NCBI GenBank assembly: GCA_039720395.1
Contig: CM077822.1
Coordinates: 24,015,267-24,079,266, forward strand
Origin: Liquidambar formosana
Taxonomy: Eukaryota; Streptophyta; Magnoliopsida; Saxifragales; Altingiaceae
DNA: 64,000 nucleotides
Direction of reading: 5' to 3'
Part shown: one piece after another, positions 22,161-35,425 of the stretch
Layout of the letters: each line of letters starts with the position of its first letter
Position numbering within the stretch: position 1 is the first letter of the stretch
The notes under the pieces: generated by a model
Seen by the model: only the letters and a program-made list of their open reading frames with translations
What the model was told of the DNA's origin: nothing
Database searches by the model: none
Position numbers and translations under genes: made by a program

Positions 22161-22678
22161 CCCATTTGCATAGATATGGTAGAGGGGTGCTTGAAAGGAA
22201 TAACGTGAAATTCTTTTCCCTCTATAGAGACGAGGAAAAGGGATGTAACCGTAAGAAGAATGCTTATATAAATAACTCACTAATATGATGCCACTAATAC
22301 CATGAATGGGAAGTATTTATAATGATATATTTTTGCAGCAGTCATCAAAGCTCCCTACAGTTTTCTAGTAAATAATAATTGCAACATGTTTGCCTTTTTT
22401 TTTTTTTTAACTTACCAAAAAAAAAAAAAAAAAACATGTTTGCCTTTTTAAATGCTTCTACTTCTCGTTCGACGTTGCTATATAATGCTATCATGCATAA
22501 ATGTCATCTTGTACCCTATCCGAACTTATGTATGTATACAAAACCCTCCTAGTCAAGTCTTCTTCTCATGTAAAAGAAGACCTGTTGGCTCTTCTTTTAT
22601 ATTTGTTTAGGGTTTAAGTTTATTGTTTCATTACAATTCTGTTAATTTGCTTGATCTTTAAAGCTTAGTTACCTTTGA

Positions 22679-23405
22679 TTACACTGGGCACCTATCAGGT
22701 TGCCTTACAATGTATATTTGATCTCCAGGACTACTGTACAAGTCCTGATTCCGGTGCCATGTCCACAGAGCATGAGTCTCATTTTTCACCTGCATGTCAC
22801 ATATTACCCTTTAGTTTGAAAACTCAAACAAGAAAGCGAGCATTGTTGATAGGGCAGAATAGAACTGATAAAATCAATTAAGTGATACAAACGTTATGGC
22901 ATTAGGGAGCGTCTGAAATAAAACAACATTGTTGTTTGTTGAATTTTGAAGACATTTTTTGAGCAGTTAGTCAATTTGACCAATCCTTAGGACTTTTAAT
23001 ATTAGTAAAGGGCTTCTTTTCTTTTCTATTCATTAATAAAATTAGTAGATCTATACGATAATTAGAACTCTAATTTTGAAGCTATCATTAATCTAGAAGT
23101 GGCACGATTATAGTTCGAGGCACCACAAGCTCTGGTTGTGTTAGATTTGCAAAGCCTCACTTTTGTAGGCTCCAATTTGGGGTTACCAAATTGTACAAAG
23201 AAAGTGAATTGTTCAACAAAACTTCAAAACCTGTCAATTTATAATACCTTGTGAATTCTAAGTACTATTAATATATTATGCAAGTTGCTTTAAATTTGAT
23301 CAAACAACGCATCGAAGTTCTCAAATAATTTCTTTTGTATATACATTATCTAACTCTTTATGTCCCATTTCAAGAAATTATTTACAAGTACTAAAAAAAA
23401 TGCAG

Positions 23406-23452
<47 letters not shown>

Positions 23453-26400
23453 CCTCTAAAATCCCATGGCCAAAGCTACTTTCCCTGTATGCACTGTAAT
23501 CAGGTTGCCTGTCCCAGCAGAACTTACCTGCTGCTGGTCCTGATGTAAAATTGAACGCACAAAATCCACCCATATAATCATCTGGTGTCGAAGATGGTTC
23601 TGGACAGTTACCTGGTTCATCAGCATGTGTAATAGCCATTTTCTCTCGATTACCACCATCACCAATTGTGATATGAACAGGGCCACAGGGATCCAAAGTG
23701 TAGTTATATACTCGGTTTGACCTCTCGTAGGCATGAACCTAATGATTTTTACCAAATGAACAAAACAGCGCCGTCTGATATAATGGGTGTACTTTGAAAC
23801 AATTGTAAAGAAGATACATGCTTTTATAGCAAAATCGTACAGCAATACCATGAAGCAATGCACCACTTACATGTCCACTGAAGACTATGTCGACACCACT
23901 TTTATAGAGTAAATCTTCCATCTCCACCCTCATACACTCCACTTCTCTGTAATGAGGTTTGTAGGTGCTGTACCAAGGCGCGTGCCAAGTAGCTACCAAC
24001 CAAGGGGTCACTTTCCTGTCCATCTTAGCCAGGTCTTTCTCCAACCACTTGTATTGATCCCCTGTAATGGAAAGAACAGAAAAAATCATTATGTGGAAAC
24101 TAAACATGGTTAGCAGAAATAAAAACATTCGTTTTTTCTCCCTTGCCCCTTGTAACAGAGCTAATGGTAGTGCCACTCTCCATTACATAAGAAAATTGAA
24201 TAAAAAAATAAGACTCAATAGGTCATAACACATTACAAATTGTAGGGGGCGGTATGGAAATGGAAAAGGTTAAATCGTGAGTGACCTGATTTGTAATATG
24301 AAATATAGGCACCGAGCATTATAAAATGTACGCCTCCTGCATTGAAAGAATAGTAGAATGTGGAGGATGACCCACTTTCTTCAGATGGGAATGCAAAGCG
24401 AGAACTGTAAGCGACAAATGTCTGATTTTCAGCCTGTAGCTCTATCTCATGATTCCCTTCTACAACCATTATTGGAACCCTAGACACCAGAGGCTGCATA
24501 TACCTGAAAACAACATTCACATGCTAATTTCAAAAGCTAAATTTCAACAAATTAATAAGGATTCCACAAATCACAGGACGAGTGGTCTGACCAAAACCAC
24601 CAGCCTCTTTGGGTCTGGTTCAATCAAAAACCAGTTTTGGTCAAATGGTTAATTTTGTTAATTATCAAAAGCTACTTAAATTATTATAACTAAAAAACCT
24701 CAAAAAAAATCAAAACAAGAATAATAAGTGTCCGCCATACCCATGCTGAATACGAGTTGGATTTTTAATCCATCATTCTCTTGTTATTTCACAGTTTTTT
24801 TTCCATGTAAATTTTTATTTAAAATTCAATTGATCTAATCACTAAATCAACCTACAAGGATTGAACTGGACACCTTTCCCATTACAATTTTGATGACATT
24901 TGCTGCAAAGATATGTTTTGTTGTTTTCTATGTTATGTATAGCACTATATATAAAGAGAATATCAGAAAAAATTGGTTGTTACCTTCCCCAGTAATCCCA
25001 ACGAGGCTGATAGGTTTCATGGATGGGACTTTTTGAAAATGAGCAGGAGTAGCAATCAGCCCCAGTTCCATTTGTTAGATATAAGTTAGCATAAGTTGCA
25101 TCCCCAACCAAAACGACAAGATCAGGTTGGTTACTCGTCAAGTGATCGACAGTCGAAGTCGTATTGTATGTAAGACCCAAGTCTCCTACAATTGCAATTC
25201 TGTTGGGGTAACTCCTTGGACCGGACACTGGCATAGTCTTGAAATAATGGGGATCACTCATTGCTGGTATAGAAGGATCTCCGCATTGATAATAGTATAG
25301 TGTGTCAGGTTCCAACCCTGCAGAACATAGTGAAGATGCAAACTAATTAAAACAGATTAGTCTAATGAAAGTAAAATAAAAAGAAAATGAACACCAGATA
25401 ACATTCTGAAATTTCATTTATATATCTTCTCATTGATCAAGTGCTGAATGCCTGAATCAAGTGAAGATGTTAAAATGGGAAATTGTATACAATATAGCAC
25501 AAGATCAGGCCAGGTTGTTAGATAAACTACTTGAAATTTGACATTGATATTTTAAATTTTTTTTAAAAAAAAGTAAAAAGAGAGCTTTCACCATCAATAA
25601 ATTAAAAAAAAAAATAATTGGAAAAATAACACAGGAAAATCACACGGTTTATTACCCTGCGTTATCGATTATGTCCATGGTGGCAATGGAAAAAGAGAGC
25701 TTTCACCATGAAAGTTAAAAACAGTACAAAAATCCTCACCAATAGGCCATTCAGACTGAACCTTAATTTGTTCTCAAATCCAATCATAAGATGACTAGAC
25801 CCTGTTTTACTCATAGCTCAACATCTTGATTTAAAAATTTACATATAAAAATGACCCGAGCGAGTTTTAAAAATAGCCAAAATAGCTTGAGGAAGAGTAG
25901 TTATGCCTTCCCCAAAACCTTTCATTAAAATTGAACATTTGATGAGAGGAACACTTTGATAGCATCCAGAAGACACATATATGCACAGAACATACAAAGT
26001 AAATCTTCAATTGGAGACAACTATATAAACAACCAAAGAGAAATTAAATGAATTAAAACAAGAAAATTTTACCGGTGAGATGAACATGGTGTATAATTCC
26101 AGAAGTGTAGTTCTGGAGCCCTTCAAATGGGTAAAGCTGATTGTAAACAAGAGAATAACCCGTTGCTTGATGAGTTAATTGCAATCTTAGCTTCCCATAA
26201 TGAACAATGCTCGTCACAGACTCAGGATCCAATGGCTTTATCTTGTCCCCAATCTGGAATTCCCCTGCAAATTCAATCCAAATTTATAAGCTCAAACAAC
26301 AGGCCTTGCCCAGATATACAGACCCACTAATAAACATATCAAACTGCTCGATTTTGCAGTATACCTATTTCCATAAATCCATCCAAGAACGCATCAATCC

Positions 26401-27227
26401 ACTAAAAATAACAGTATCTATCATTTATTCATGTTCTTGGCTTTCATGATAGGCAAAACCACATGTATGCAACTACTATAGACTTTGAACATTTTTTGTT
26501 TATTTTTTATTTTTTACTTTTTACAAACGAGGGCTATCCCAGTCAAGCACAAACCACTTGCAAGCCGTGGAACTCGGGACCTATAGTTCTTGAGTCAAGA
26601 TCCTTTACCATCTGCCCTACCTTTGTGTAGACTTTGATTTACAAAGTCAGAAAATTAAAGCTAGCAAAAGAAAAAAAAGAAAAAAAAAAGAAAAAGACAC
26701 AGAACTAAAAAAGAATTAATGCTATATTAACAGAATTCCATTGCGACTTTGAAGTGACAACAGATTTAAAAGCATTTCTGTTTTAAATTCCGAAAAACAG
26801 AAATCTCTGCTGAAAACAAAATTGTTCGCTTCTGAAAGCAAAACATCTCGTGTTTTTTGTTTTCATTTCATTAAATTTAAGCTTAATTCGACCATACAGT
26901 CATGCTCTCTACCGCACCATTATGTTATCGAAATCCAATTCAGTGAAGATCAAGCCAATTACCTGTAATCCAAGAAATCCAAACAGAATCGTGAGTTGTA
27001 GAGAGAGAGACTGAGATTTGCTCTGGCTCGAAGCCTTTGACGGTTCTTTGCACGCGAGGATCAGTGTCCGGCAAGTCAACAGCATGCCCACGGAAAGTGC
27101 TGTCAAGAGGGACTGTGACAGGCCTGAAGGGTCCGTCAAGAGTCGTGGGAATCTCGCCATGGACGAAGGCAAAGCTCAGTATGAGCAACAAATGAAGTGA
27201 AATTACGGACACTGGGAACATCGCCAT
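22679..27227 (-). CDS. PAP15: purple acid phosphatase, PAP15-like (7 exons, 531 aa)
   Basis: Exons (minus strand): 26963-27227, 26073-26264, 25317-25650-bounded segment 24984-25317, 24286-24503, 23871-24061, 23454-23738 and 22679-22789. In plain order, exon 3 is 24984-25317. All introns are GT-AG and phases agree, giving 531 codons plus TAA. The protein is a secreted metallophosphoesterase. It has a signal peptide of about 24 residues, an N-terminal fibronectin-III-like region (about 60-185), then the catalytic domain. The seven metal ligands of the family are all present: D198 (GDLG), D225 and Y228 (GDATY), N281 (GNHE), H363 (TWHAPWY), H400 and H402 (GHVH). Sequence and length agree best with Arabidopsis PAP15, known for phytase activity. 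Intron 1 contains a SINE; intron 6 starts in a GA/CT microsatellite. The gene appears intact. Confidence 0.95.
23407..23450. repeat. (GA)n microsatellite against the PAP15 intron 6 donor
   Basis: About 21 GA units lie on the plus strand. On the gene strand, exon 6 ends at 23454 and the intron reads GTA then (TC)n. The repeat therefore starts at intron position 4. Confidence 0.97.
26489..26627 (-). mobile_element. tRNA-derived SINE in PAP15 intron 1, TSD tagactttga
   Basis: A 139-bp insertion is flanked by the exact 10-bp duplication tagactttga (26479-26488 and 26628-26637). On the minus strand it has an A-box-like GGTAGGGCAGATGG and, about 30 bp on, a B-box-like GTCCCGAGTTCC. It ends in an A-rich tail. 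This is the structure of a pol III-derived SINE, lying in the same orientation as the host gene. Confidence 0.82.
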
Positions 27228-27544
27228 GTCTATGGTTTATTTCTATGAGATTGTCGGCCAAAACCCAGCTAGAGATAGAAGAGAATATGATTGAAGGTGG
27301 CAATGGTTTTTATAGAAGTAAAAATTCCAGAAAGGACAATTGGATGTGGCAGCATCAGAGACCAGCTTGACACGCGCAATTCTGTCTATGTAGATATATA
27401 TATACTTATGCATGTAGATACATTTGTGTGCGTGTAAATGAGAGAAAGAAAAAGCCAAGAGTCGAGAGAGACAAATGAATGTAAGCAGAGAAGGGACCAA
27501 AGAACAACTGGATGATATGATCGTAGTAACTGCCCGGCCACCAA
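27228..27544 (-). promoter_or_regulatory. PAP15 5' UTR and proximal promoter
   Basis: A TATA box reading TCTATAAAAA on the minus strand lies at 27316-27307, about 80 bp before the start codon. That implies a 5' UTR of roughly 50 bp. Only about 320 bp separate the start codon from the edge of the tandem repeat array, so the array supplies the distal promoter sequence. Confidence 0.6.
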
Positions 27545-27960
27545 GAGATGATGACAGTCTTAGGATGGACTTTTGGACGGTAAAAGATTGAAATATAAAA
27601 AATTTATAACCGAAATAATCAAAATGATTTTAATGATAATTTTTTGACTTTTCAATTTTGATTGTCCAAAAGTTTATCCAATGGCTGTCATCACCTCAAC
27701 ACGAGCTCAACACCATATCCTAACTTCAGCCAGCACAACCACATGGTGTATGCATGCATGTACATATTTATATATATAACATATAATACATCCATACATT
27801 AGAGGTGATGGCACATGCGGGCTATTGATCAATGTGCATACAATATAAGAATTATCATTGAGAGAGAATCACCAGGACAGTAGATTCCTTGATTGAGTTT
27901 AAATGAGTATGAAATTATTATTTGACATCTTTTAAGTTCTTTAACATTGGTATCTTAGAG

Positions 27961-27963
<3 letters not shown>

Positions 27964-28016
<53 letters not shown>
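27964..28016. repeat. poly(A) run
   Basis: A run of about 37 A residues is followed by aaaag units. The other copies have much shorter runs here (34183, 56206), so it has expanded in copy 1. Confidence 0.95.
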
Positions 28017-28242
28017 TATAGGAGCGACAAGCCAAGTGTTTTGATATTAATTTACATTTTTGGATCATGACTTGGATTCACATTTCATCAAGTCCACTAT
28101 TAGATTAAATATTTCGATCTCTTATATATATTATGATATCTTGTTAGCTAGATATTAATAAGTGTTTGATTCAAAACTCACATTTTCTTTTACAAAACTA
28201 CGTACAATACATTGGTAGCACTTTGCATTGATGCGATACCTT

Positions 28243-28813
28243 CAGGGGCGGAACCAGGAGCCATAGGTTGGGGTGGCTGACTTGAAAAATTTATGGTATA
28301 ATAGTTTTTTTAATGTTAAATTCTTACTATATAAATATCATTAATATAAATTCATGGATGAGTTTCCACTATGTAAATTATTCCGAAAAAGTGTTCATAA
28401 TTTTTTGGGCAAAATCATTCATAATAATTTTTTTAAAAAATTAGAAGGCAAAAGAATAATTTATTTTGGAATATTTTTTAGTGTGAAGACACAGAGTGGC
28501 GGAAGAGGCTCAGGCGATAGTGAGGATCGGGAAACCAAGTTGCATTTGGGGACTGAGGAGGAAATAAAGAAAAAAAAAATGGTATTGTATATAATTTGAC
28601 CAACCTTTCCAATCTTTAAAGTTATCTTTTCTCTCATATTGGAGTTATTTTGGTAAAACTAAAATTGAATTTTGATTTGGTGAGGTGTGTTGCACCCACT
28701 TACAATAGCCAACTTCTACACTTTTGACAATTGCTGGAAATCTATTAGACTAAGGGACATTTTTTTCAAAAAATTTGCAGGGGCCCCCTGGTCCTCACTA
28801 TGTTTTGCCCCTA
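28243..28813. mobile_element. non-autonomous hAT-type element, TSD gatacctt
   Basis: A 571-bp insertion in copy 1 has an exact 8-bp duplication gatacctt (28235-28242 and 28814-28821). Copies 2 and 4 show the empty site (34443, 56470). The ends are CAGGGGCGGAACC and, complemented, TAGGGGCAAAAC. No transposase is present. Confidence 0.9.
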
Positions 28814-29464
28814 GATACCTTGGAATAACTCATAAACTTGATAATCGAAAGACCATAATAAATCCTGCAAAAATTATGAAATAAAAATAAATTTTTTCCA
28901 CTAAATGTAATGTATATATGTCCATACACATATACTATATCAGTATAGATAATTCATATAGACACGACACACAAATAGAGAAGATCATGACAAGGGCTTA
29001 GAAAAGGTTAAACCATTTGAGAGGAGAGGAGAGGAGGAAGATAAATGTGAGAGGTGTTGGTTGTATTCGGAGAGGAGTATGGGCATCAATGAAACGGTTA
29101 GTGGCTATCCCAAAATGGAAAAAGAAAAAGAAAAAGGAAAAAGGAAAAGGAAACGGTACGTTGCTGGCGCATGGCAGTTAGGCTTCTACCCCCACCCGCC
29201 ATCGAGCACAGCAATACAATACAATATTGTCCAGTGTTTTATACATTGGGGGTGCTGGCCGTTGCCCCAAGAGAATCAACTTCGGTATGGCTGTACGACG
29301 GATGGCTCAACTTTAACGTGGCAGCCATCCACAGCTTAAGCTTAATTTTATTACTCTATTATTATTATATGATTATTATTATTAGCATATTTGAACCTAA
29401 GACTCCAAGGCTATTATTTGGAAATTAATGTTTGATTTGGTTAAGATGCAGATGCTCTATGCCA

Positions 29465-29760
29465 TTGGGACGGAACTAGGATTTCATCTTGAGGGGGGGC
29501 CAAAGCAAAAACTAAAAAAATTTCACCACATAAGAGTGATAACGATAAAAAAATTCTAAGACTAAATTAATAGATAGTAAATAAAATTAGTAAGAGTTTT
29601 GATTTTGGAGGGCCAAGTGTAACTTTTGAATCAAATTATGTACTTAAATAGTTATATATATATATATATATATACTTTAAAAAACCTAAAAATTAGGGAA
29701 ATTAGGGGGGGGGGGGGGGAGGGATGGCCCCCTTAGGCCTATATGTAGTTCCGTTGCTGT
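29465..29760. mobile_element. small hAT-type element in copy 1, 8-bp TSD
   Basis: A 296-bp insertion lies between ctatgcca (29457-29464) and taatgcca (29761-29768). The 8-bp duplication has two mismatches. The inner terminal repeats are CGGAACTA on the left and its complement TAGTTCCG on the right. Copy 4 shows the empty site at 57090-57097. Copy 2 shows an excision footprint at 35426-35441. Confidence 0.82.
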
Positions 29761-31327
29761 TAATGCCACATTTAGATTTGAATTCCAATTGAGGCAATTA
29801 TTTTCATTTTACTATATTACTTAATAATAAAATGATTGTATATATAGTGTTTATATATATTTTTTTGCTATGTACACATAGTTAATTTACACACACACAA
29901 CACAAATGAGAAAGTCCGTATACGGAACCTATAAAGTTAGCTCACATTCGATCAACCTCCAAAAAGATCCATTTTTTGAAGGAGAGGTGGAACCTTATTT
30001 CTATTTTGCTACTTAATAATGAAATAGTTGTATCGATTGTGTTTATTACGTCATACAAATAACATTTCCAATTATCCCAAAATTATATTTCTAAATTCAA
30101 CATTTCAAACAAAATGGCAGCTTGGTATTGAATCTATATTTGAATTTGTAAAAATAATTCGACACAATTAGCTTTTCCAAAAACAAAATAAAGTAAGTAG
30201 CTTTGGGGAGTTTATGAAAAGTTTGGGTGTTCAATTACTTCACGTAATAGAACAAAAGAAATTAAAAATGGTTGTTAAATGTTTGGTGGTGGTAGGGAGT
30301 CATTCTTTGCTATGGCCTTACCAATGAAATAGTCTTTTTTTTTTTCATTTTTCTTTTTTTTTTTTTTTTTTTTTTTTTTGTAACTAACTTTATCAATGAA
30401 ATGGTCCCTAAATCCCCATGTTTGAGGCTGGTTAGTGTCTTTAAACTAATTACTGTATTTACGAAACGTAGGTTATAATTTATTTATTTATTTATTCTCT
30501 TTTACTGATAAGATGGCCGGGGGTGGGACAGTCATAGATGATAGCACCACACCTCAATCAGTAAAAAAGGTGACATGAACCAAACAAAACAAAAGCAAAA
30601 AAGGTGTTCTCACCAAAACAAAAAACAAAACAAAAAAAAAAAAAGCAAAAAAGGTGACAACACGTCAACACTTATAAGATGTGAAAGTTCGACAAACTAA
30701 CCCTCTATTTGATTCATGGATCCTACCAGGAAAAAAACAATAGAAGGAAAAAAAAATGAGGAGGAAAGAAAATGAAAAGAAAAGATAAAATCATATCAAA
30801 CCAAAATTATTCAAATTCTTCTTTTTCTTCCAATTTTCCATTGCAACCAAATAAATAAAAATAGAATTCCTTATATTTTATTTTATTTTCCTTGATAAAA
30901 TCCACAAAGCATATAGAGCCTAAATGAAAATGGACTTTCATAAGTCTATATATGCATGGTTCCCAAATCCCGCATGTCACTGCTCCCACATCCATTAAAC
31001 ATTCACATTATATAGGGTGTCATTTCATTATTTGATCCTTAACATTTAAATTTAAACATTTACATTAGTGCATGTCATTTTCTAATCCTTAAACTTTGAT
31101 ATCACATTATGTTTCTAATCCAATAATCTAAACTTCTAGGTGAAGGAATCAAATTGTCAAACATATATATAAAAACATTTTTTTTTTTGGACCGAATTCA
31201 AAAATTCATTCATATATAAATAAAAGAGCACAAAAAGAGAGTATCTTAATACATGTTAAATTTTAGGGGCATTTTGTCACAAGTCCAACTTTCAGTACTT
31301 ATACAGGATCAAGTCTCATTTAAAAAA

Positions 31328-32476
31328 GGGAATTTTGGCGAAAACCCCCATGTATAAGAGTTCTTTTCTAATAGGTCCTATGAAAGAAACACTTTTATCA
31401 AAACCCCTTTTAACCTTGTACAGACAAAAATGCCCCTACTTTTTAATTTGAATAGAATTACAACAGTGCCATTTTTTTCCCACGTTCTCTCCTTTTCTCC
31501 CTCTCTCCTTTTTTTTTATTTTTTCCTTTCATTTGTATTTAAAAAAATAACACTTTACCACTTTGTTCTTAAACTGTTACTATTGTGACAGTTTACATAT
31601 TGATGTTTTGATATTCACATATAATTTGTTGATGTGTGGTTGTTAATTCACAATAATAATAACTTATTGTTGACTATGTTGGAATGAGAATTCACAACTG
31701 TAACAACTTACTGTTGACCATGCTAGAATGAGAATTCACAACAGTACCATGCTGGAATGAGAATTGACAATAGTAACAACTTATTGTTGACCATTTTGGA
31801 ATGTTAATTCACAACAGTAACAACTTACTATTGACCATGTTGGAATGATATCTTACAACAGTAACAACCTATTGTTGACAATATTGGAATGAAATTTCTA
31901 GTATCACTTACACTAAAAAAACAGAAGACAAGAAGACGAAGAAGAAGAAGAAGACAAAGAAGAAATAGAGGAAGAGCCATCGTTGGAGAAGGTCTAGTCA
32001 TGGCCTTGATGAACAGCCACCGGAGAAGAAGATACTGTTGATGTTTCCAGATCTGGACTTTTTTTATTTTATTTTATTTTATTTTATTTTTTTTCAGATC
32101 TGGCTTTTCTTCTCCTCCTTCTTCTTTTTCTTATTCATCTTCTTCATCTTCAGATCTGGTTTTTCTTCATCTCTCATTCTCTCTCTCTCTCCGCCCCTCC
32201 CTTCTTCTTCAGATCTAGTTTTTCTTCATCTCTCCTTTTCCCTCTCTCTCTCTCTCTCTCTTTCTCCTTTCTTCCTTTTTCTACGTAAATGGATTTGGCT
32301 TGAAATTAACATACCCTGTAAATATAAAAGGAGGTTAAAACAGGTATTAAAAAAAAAAAAAAACATTTCCTTTTGCTTAAACAATCTTTTAAAAAAGGGG
32401 TTTTGGAGTTAAAAAATCTTATGATGGGTTTTTTGTTAAAAGCAGTCTCCTAATAGGGGTTATTGCCAATTTCCCC
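31328..32476. mobile_element. Mutator-like non-autonomous element, 9-bp TSD
   Basis: A 1149-bp insertion in copy 1 lies between two copies of TTTAAAAAA (31319-31327 and 32477-32485). Copies 2, 3 and 4 lack it. The ends are imperfect inverted repeats: GGGAATTTTGGCGAAAACCC on the left and GGGGAAATTGGCAATAACCC on the right (complement). The 9-bp duplication fits Mutator-like elements. It contains about five degenerate repeats of about 56 bp (31650-31890) and repeated cagatctgg/tcttcatctctc segments (32095-32270). No transposase is seen. Confidence 0.75.
31650..31890. repeat. degenerate tandem repeat of about 56 bp inside the Mutator-like element
   Basis: Units contain aacttactgttgaccatg and ttggaatgagaattcacaac and occur about five times. 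Within each unit CAACAGTAA and TTACTGTTG form a short inverted repeat. Confidence 0.8.
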
Positions 32477-34882
32477 TTTAAAAAACTATTTAAGCCTCAA
32501 GTCCACTGTTAGATGATTGGACAAAAATGCCCCCAATGCTCTAAAGACTTTCCATTCAAATTTTTTAAAAAAATAAATTCTTCGTAATAACCGGAAATAT
32601 TTTTCAAACAAATCAGCGATATTCCTATTCCTTTGTTTCCGAAAATCGTGTAACTGAATTAAAGGCTAATCAACGTTTCTCTGCAAGTTGATCATGCTTC
32701 AAGTTTTTCGGTGCAAAAAATGGGAATTTTTCCGGTGCAAAAATAGCTACATGAAGATTATGAAATGCTACATGTTAAATTGATAATAGTTACTTCGTAA
32801 TTGTAACTGCTTAATTAAATTTCATAATTAGTTACATGGGGGCTCATTTGGGGGTTCCAATGAATTCATAACCTTGTTGTAACTATTTTAAGGGATGTTA
32901 AATCACCACAACATTTCATATTTTGGGGATTTAGATCATTGTAAAAATCTGCGGATTTGATTGATATATATACTATTGAGTTAATATTGATGGAAAAGCA
33001 ATATAAGTCGTTTTGCCAGTCGGATCTTGAAGGGGATAAACATGGGAATCCCTATGATTTCTACAAAAATCATGGGGAAGATTTGCATAAAGAATCTTGC
33101 TAATTGTTAAATGTCAACTACTTGCTAAAATACCATTCTGGGTGAAAGGCTAAAGATGGAATTCATGCCATAAGTGGACTTGAGGCCATATATAAAAAGG
33201 ATTTGGTATGACTTAACGCTTTACAAAACATGGGAATTGGACTCATGGCTGATTAATTTTCCCTAAATTTTATATTTAACTGATGTGAGATGTGAGACTT
33301 CACAATACTATTTCCAAGATCCTTTTATTGTGATATAAGTATTAAACCTCTTTTCAAATACAAAATTTGAAATTTGGTTCTTGTGCTGCAAACATCACCA
33401 GGCTCATTAAAATAGATATGGGAAATGTTACATACGGCAACCAATTGCAGTAACTAATTGTAGCAACTGATGTGGTATGCTAAGTTGGTATCCTATAATA
33501 ACCAGAGAGTGCTAACGACTATCTATTAGAAAATGCCACGTCGGTTGCTATCTTTTACTATTGTATTTAGTTACTACCTATAGCACTACCCAATAGATAT
33601 AGGTGAAAAACTATGATCAACTGAGCACCATGCTGTAGGTGTTTCAGGTTGTGGGTTCATTTTTGTTTGTGATTAAAAAAAAGTGACAGTGAATATATGC
33701 TACAAATAAGTCACCTAAAGAGCTTTTCTTATTTGTGTGTTGTGTGTGTTTCCTATGTAAATAACAAAAAATAAAATAAAATAAATAAATCACCTAAAAA
33801 TGTCAAGGTAAATTATATTTACTTCTCAGTAGTGTCTACTTGATGCCATTAATGGAGAGATTGAATTATCTTTTTATCATTTTGTAAAGGCAGATAGATT
33901 CAACACCGTATCCTAACTTGGGCCAGCACCACCACATGGTGTATGCATGCATGTACATATTTATATATATGATATATAATACATCCATACATTAGAGGTG
34001 ATGGCACATGCGGGTGATTGATCAATGTGCATACAATATAAGAATTATCATTGAGAGAGAATGAGAATTATCATTGAGAGAAAATCACTGGGATAGTAGA
34101 TTCGTTGATTGAGTTTAAATGAGTATGAAATTATTATTTTACCTCTTTTAAGTTTTTTAACATCGGTATCTTAGAGGGGCCAAAAAAAAAAAAAAAAATG
34201 GAAAAGAAAGAAAAGATATAGGAGTGACAAGCCAAGTGTTTTGATATTAATTTTTTTTCCCATTTCTTACATTTTTGGATCATGACTTGGATTCACATTT
34301 CATCAAGTCCACCGTTAGATTAAATATTTCAATCTCTCATATATATTATGATATCTTGTTAACCAGATATTAATAAGGGTTTGATTCAAAACTCACATTT
34401 TCTTTTACAAACTACAATACATTGGTAGCACTTTGCATTGATGCGATACCTTGGAATAACTCATAAACTTGATAATTGAAAAGATGATAATAAATCCTGC
34501 AAAAATTATGAAATAAAAATAAATTTTTTCCTACTAAATGTAATGTATATATGTCCATAAACACATAATATATCAGTATAGATAATTTATATAGACACGA
34601 CACACAAATAGAGGAGATCATGACAAGGGCTTAGAAAAGGTTAAACCATTTGAGAGGAGAGGAGAGGAGGAAGATAAATGTGAGAGGTGTTGGTTGTATT
34701 CGAAGAGGAGTATGGGCATCAATGAAACGGTTAGTGGCTATACCAAAAAATGAAAAAGAAAAAGAAAAAGAAAAAGGAAAAAGGAAAAAGAAACAGTTGT
34801 TGGCGCATGGCGGTTAGGGTTTTACCCCCACGCGCCATCAGGCATAGCAATACAATACAGTATTGTCTAGTATTTTATACAT

Positions 34883-35206
34883 AGACAATACTTGGCTCCT
34901 CACAGTGGAGGAGTAGCTCTTTCTCTCTCCCACTCATATTATGCCACGTGTCGTAGTTAATTTTAAAAAATATGAATATGTGGATATAGACATGTGGACA
35001 CGTGAATACAAATATATTGACACATATTCATATTCATTTGGATACATAAACATATATACATGAACACGTAAACGCATGTTCATAATAACATAATATAGGA
35101 ATACACGTATATAATTAATTCTAATTTATTTTGTTAGTGATGTGGCATAGTATGAGTGAGAGGGAAGAGGAGTTGCTCCTCCACTGTGAGGAGTTAAGTA
35201 TTATCC
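34883..35206. mobile_element. MITE with long terminal inverted repeats, 9-bp TSD
   Basis: A 324-bp insertion in copy 2 is flanked by TTTATACAT (34874-34882 and 35207-35215). Copies 1 and 4 have the empty site. The termini share the inverted segment CTCCTCACAGTGGAGGAG with further matching bases outward. The 9-bp target suggests a Mutator-like MITE. Confidence 0.85.
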
Positions 35207-35425
35207 TTTATACATTGGGGATGCTGGGCATTGCCCCCAAGAGAATCAACTTCGGTTTGGCTATACGACGGATGGCTCAACTTAAACGTGGCAGCCATAC
35301 ACAACTTAAGCTTAATTTTATTACTCTATTATTATTATATGATTATTATTATTAGGATATTTGAACCTAAGACTCCAAGGCTATTATTTGGATATGATGT
35401 TTGATTTGGTGAAAATGCAGATGCT

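Larger units (their letters stand above)
27545..33896 (+). repeat. tandem segmental repeat, copy 1
   Basis: This begins gagatgatgacagtcttag, a start also found at copy 4 (55791). It matches copies 2 to 4 over most of its length and is cut short near 33896, where copy 2 starts. It holds three insertions absent from other copies (28243-28813, 29465-29760, 31328-32476). No coding region is supported; short open frames are not conserved among copies. Confidence 0.9.

Noticed and set aside
32038..32412. 124-codon open frame
   Set aside because: It is CT-rich low-complexity sequence (Phe/Leu/Ser runs) inside the Mutator-like insertion, with no domain.
27545..33896. The repeated 8-kb unit as a large transposon
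   Set aside because: Its four copies have different ends and no target duplication or terminal motif. Tandem segmental duplication explains it better.
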